Shown: one piece after another, positions 62,122 to 64,000 of the stretch | Layout of the letters: each line of letters begins with the position of its first letter | Position numbering within the stretch: the first letter of the stretch is position 1 | Assembly: GCA_041396845.1 (NCBI GenBank) | Contig: JAWKXU010000001.1 | Span: 496,001 to 560,000 of the forward strand | Length of the DNA stretch: 64,000 nucleotides | Reading direction: 5' to 3' | Source: JAWKXU01 sp020446465 | GTDB lineage: Bacteria; Pseudomonadota; Alphaproteobacteria; Sphingomonadales; Sphingomonadaceae | Made by a program: the position numbers and the translations under genes | Notes under the pieces: generated by a model | The model's input: only the letters and a program-made list of their open reading frames with translations | Databases searched by the model: none | Told to the model about the DNA's origin: nothing

Positions 62122-63234
62122 CTAATCCTTGTCCCAGCGGGTGATGTCCATGCCGCTTTCGATACCCATTGGCCGGTAAGCGCCCAGAATGGCTTGCTCG
62201 AATGTGCCGACGGTTTTTTCCACCCGCCCATCGGGTTCGGTCATCGTAATGTGCGACAGGCGCTGGACATGGTAATTTTCCATTTTGCCGGGGTCACAAT
62301 CGGCAACGGCAAAATCCTCTCGCTCGACGCGCAAATCGCCATGATAGTTGCCGTGGAACCATTCCGGGTGGAAATAGCCGATGCCTTTCATCTGCATCTG
62401 GTGAAAGGGCTCGAACTCCAGCCGGTAAGGCCCGGTGCCATAGTCCACTGTCAGAACGCCGCTTTCTGGCCAGAGTGTGCCCGGCACCAGCACCGTTTCC
62501 ATGTGCGCATTTTCAGTTTCAAGGAACTGGTCGGGGCCGGTGCCGTCAGGGCACATGACCGAACGTTTGTTCCAGATGTGGCCGCTGGGTTCGGCGGCGA
62601 TATGGAAGAAAAAGCTCTTGTCCGCGAAGTTCAACGGGGTCCATTGCCAGAAATAGCCCTGTTCACCGGCCAGCGGGTTGGGTTGCGGATCGGACATGCC
62701 GATGGGGCGCGTCCCCCATGACCTGTCCCGCGTTCCGGTGCATTTGGGTGAAAGGTCGATACGACGGCCGTCAATGCTGACCCAGCCGGTCCAGTGCCCG
62801 TTCTGCGTGAGGCGAGTGTAATCGAGGAAACCCTTGGTGCCGACGCGCCGCATAAAGCGAGGTTCCTCAATCGGGAAAGCCCGGCCCGTGATGGTAATGT
62901 CCGCAGCGATGCCGTCGTGTTCCTCGACGATAATGCGCAACTTCTGCAATGGTTCGACAACTTCGATACGGATCGGACCGATGGATGTATCCATGCGGTC
63001 AGTCAGAACCCGGCTCCCGCGCAGGCAGTGCTGTACGCCATCGACCTGTATGGAGATTGCGCCGTCAATGATGTTGAGGTGCGGGTAGATTCCCATGCCA
63101 ACAAGGAAGAACAGCGATCCATCCGGCTCGTAGCCGTTGAACCAGTAACGATCGTAAAAATTGCGGTCGGTGCCAGAATAGGCGATCGGTTCTGGTGTCT
63201 GGTGGATCGGGAAATCGTCGGCCTTGGTCAGCAT
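62122..63234 (-). CDS. CrtC/AttH-like (lipocalin-type) protein, function unknown
   Basis: A 370-residue soluble protein without signal peptide. It is built of beta-strand repeats with many Trp, Tyr and Gly, and contains TGTRDRSWGTRP (about residues 168-179) and PLAGEQGYFWQW. The RDRSWG motif and the strand pattern recall the AttH/hydroxyneurosporene synthase (CrtC) fold, a lipocalin-like barrel that hydrates or cyclises isoprenoids. The match is by pattern only. Together with an SDR and a kinase it could act on a terpenoid, steroid or other hydrophobic substrate; that is inference. Confidence 0.6.
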   Translation of the reverse strand: MLTKADDFPIHQTPEPIAYSGTDRNFYDRYWFNGYEPDGSLFFLVGMGIYPHLNIIDGAISIQVDGVQHCLRGSRVLTDRMDTSIGPIRIEVVEPLQKLRIIVEEHDGIAADITITGRAFPIEEPRFMRRVGTKGFLDYTRLTQNGHWTGWVSIDGRRIDLSPKCTGTRDRSWGTRPIGMSDPQPNPLAGEQGYFWQWTPLNFADKSFFFHIAAEPSGHIWNKRSVMCPDGTGPDQFLETENAHMETVLVPGTLWPESGVLTVDYGTGPYRLEFEPFHQMQMKGIGYFHPEWFHGNYHGDLRVEREDFAVADCDPGKMENYHVQRLSHITMTEPDGRVEKTVGTFEQAILGAYRPMGIESGMDITRWDKD

Positions 63235-63255
63235 GAGTGGCTCCGGTATGGAAGG

Positions 63256-63678
63256 TCAGAAATTGGCGGATGAAATGCGTTGGGATTCAACTGAACTGCG
63301 CAGAAAATCCCAAATCTCGGAGTTGAGCGCACCCGCGACGGCACTGTCGTCGGCCTCAATCGCGGCGTGCAGGTCAATCAGGTGGGTTTTCAGAACCTCA
63401 TTCTCGCGTGTGAGGGACGAGATACGCAGGTCTTCCTCGTCAGGGGTAAGCGGCGGTGTCTGGCCGAAGTGGATAGCGCAGCGCGCGACAAGCGCCCGCA
63501 AAACCTTGTTTTCCGCATGAAGCCGCGCAGCGGCGCCGTCCCATTGTTCTGCCACCATGTCGAGCATCGCAGCGGCCATGCCGACATTGCCAGCGCGAAA
63601 GCCTGTAAGCTGGGGCATAATATCATCGCGCAAAACAGTGGCGAGAAATTGCGTGGCGTCGGGGATCGCGGGTTTCAT
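63256..63678 (-). CDS. Small alpha-helical protein encoded beside an APH-type kinase
   Basis: A 140-residue, mostly helical protein (MKPAIPDATQFLATVLRD, DMVAEQWDGAAARLHAENKV in part, LTRENEVLKTHLIDLHAAIE in part). It resembles the uncharacterised small proteins that often accompany phosphotransferase-family (APH) genes, such as DUF6285, but I cannot confirm that family. The ATG at 63678 overlaps the stop of the upstream kinase (ATGA), so the two are translationally coupled. Confidence 0.6.
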   Translation of the reverse strand: MKPAIPDATQFLATVLRDDIMPQLTGFRAGNVGMAAAMLDMVAEQWDGAAARLHAENKVLRALVARCAIHFGQTPPLTPDEEDLRISSLTRENEVLKTHLIDLHAAIEADDSAVAGALNSEIWDFLRSSVESQRISSANF

Positions 63679-64000
63679 AGCTTGCCCATCAGTTCGAGGA
63701 TTGCACGGTCTTGCGCATTGCGCAGCCACCATGCCGCATAAGCGTGGATGACGAAGGGTGTTTCAACAGCCCCCCAGGCATGGGCGCAGCTGTTCCAGAT
63801 CGCCTGGCCTTTCACGCACATCATCAATTCCCACCAATGGAGGCGATCCGGGTCAGCGCGAAGGCCGCTGGCGTTTTCCCATATCGCGATGGCCTCTTCA
63901 CGCGGGGCAAGCCCGCTGCGACGTTCATCCTTGCCGAAGGAGAAGACGCGGGCCATGCTCCATGCCAGATCTTCGAGCGGGTCGCCCAGATGAGCCATTT
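63675..64000 (-). CDS. APH-family phosphotransferase, C-terminal part (5' end outside window)
   Basis: The 107 residues present from MAHLGDPLEDLAWSMARVF to the stop at 63675 match the end of aminoglycoside-phosphotransferase-fold kinases (the GDPLEDLAW motif with its metal-side Asp region, then a helical C-terminus). The frame continues past the window edge, so the true start and the P-loop lie outside. Many such proteins in alphaproteobacteria act on non-antibiotic substrates in catabolic or lipid clusters; resistance should not be assumed. Confidence 0.75.
   Translation of the reverse strand, partial: MAHLGDPLEDLAWSMARVFSFGKDERRSGLAPREEAIAIWENASGLRADPDRLHWWELMMCVKGQAIWNSCAHAWGAVETPFVIHAYAAWWLRNAQDRAILELMGKL

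Noticed and set aside
63675..64000. Antibiotic resistance from the APH-fold kinase
   Set aside because: Only the C-terminus is visible, and such kinases in this genomic setting usually act on other substrates; no resistance claim is supported.
1..64000. CRISPR array, prophage or integrated plasmid
   Set aside because: No evenly spaced direct repeats, no phage structural genes, no integrase or replication gene were seen. The ParA gene lacks a ParB or Rep partner and lies among chromosomal genes.

Overview
The window reads as a piece of chromosome from an alphaproteobacterium of the order Sphingomonadales, most likely Novosphingobium-like. The evidence is moderately high GC, an Entner-Doudoroff operon (zwf-edd-glk-eda), a DUF1465/RcdA protein, an EI-Ntr (ptsP), Ala/Pro-rich envelope proteins with SPOR, LysM and Sel1/TPR modules, a TonB-dependent receptor of the sphingomonad type and an exopolysaccharide locus. 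This assignment is an inference from gene content; no rRNA is present.

Layout. 1-8.9 kb: truncated nadA, a membrane protein, an MBL hydrolase, glpK, an RcdA-like protein, two divergent DUF465 micro-proteins, ptsP and a RodZ-like protein. 9-12 kb: cpoB-tilS and an L,D-transpeptidase. 12-19.6 kb: a tightly overlapping operon zwf-edd-glk-eda followed by a PEP-carboxylase homologue whose catalytic residues are partly replaced. 19.8-26.4 kb: rimO, a DUF1761 protein, a K+ channel, and serS-surE-nlpD-like, the last two separated by a 266-bp MITE-like element with perfect terminal inverted repeats. 26.5-32.2 kb is the most accessory stretch: a GST, a regulator that joins a LysR-type HTH to a complete GntR/FCD repressor, a TonB receptor with a FadR-type palindrome in front of it, a second degenerate copy of the repeat, a decayed VOC gene and tRNA-Val. 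32.4-36.7 kb: sppA, pyrB and a dihydroorotase-like PyrC' without metal ligands. 36.8-41.1 kb: a ParA / RHH-tailed protein / SPOR lipoprotein operon divergent from a Sel1-SPOR protein. 41.2-45.6 kb: DUF418, bfd-bfr iron storage, DUF1971 and two secreted or envelope proteins. 45.6-53.1 kb: der, a CHAP amidase, DUF3297, tRNA-Leu, tig (with a long Lys/Ala tail), a lipoprotein, clpP and clpX. 53.2-61.3 kb: exopolysaccharide genes (glycosyltransferase, Wzc-type tyrosine autokinase, Wza, WecB, WecC, TagA/WecG-type transferase), which suggest a ManNAcA-containing polymer. 61.3-64 kb: a four-gene minus-strand operon (APH-type kinase, a small alpha-helical protein, a CrtC/AttH-like protein, an SDR) of unknown role.

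The genes fall into working groups. These are central glucose catabolism through the ED pathway; envelope and peptidoglycan maintenance and division (LysM/M23, SPOR, CHAP, LDT, CpoB); ClpXP proteolysis with trigger factor and an RcdA-type adaptor; and polysaccharide export. No CRISPR array, rRNA, prophage or complete transposase gene was seen. The items most worth a second look are the LysR-GntR-FCD fusion regulator with its predicted operator, the MITE family, the divergent PEPC, the ParA/RHH/SPOR locus and the terminal four-gene operon.
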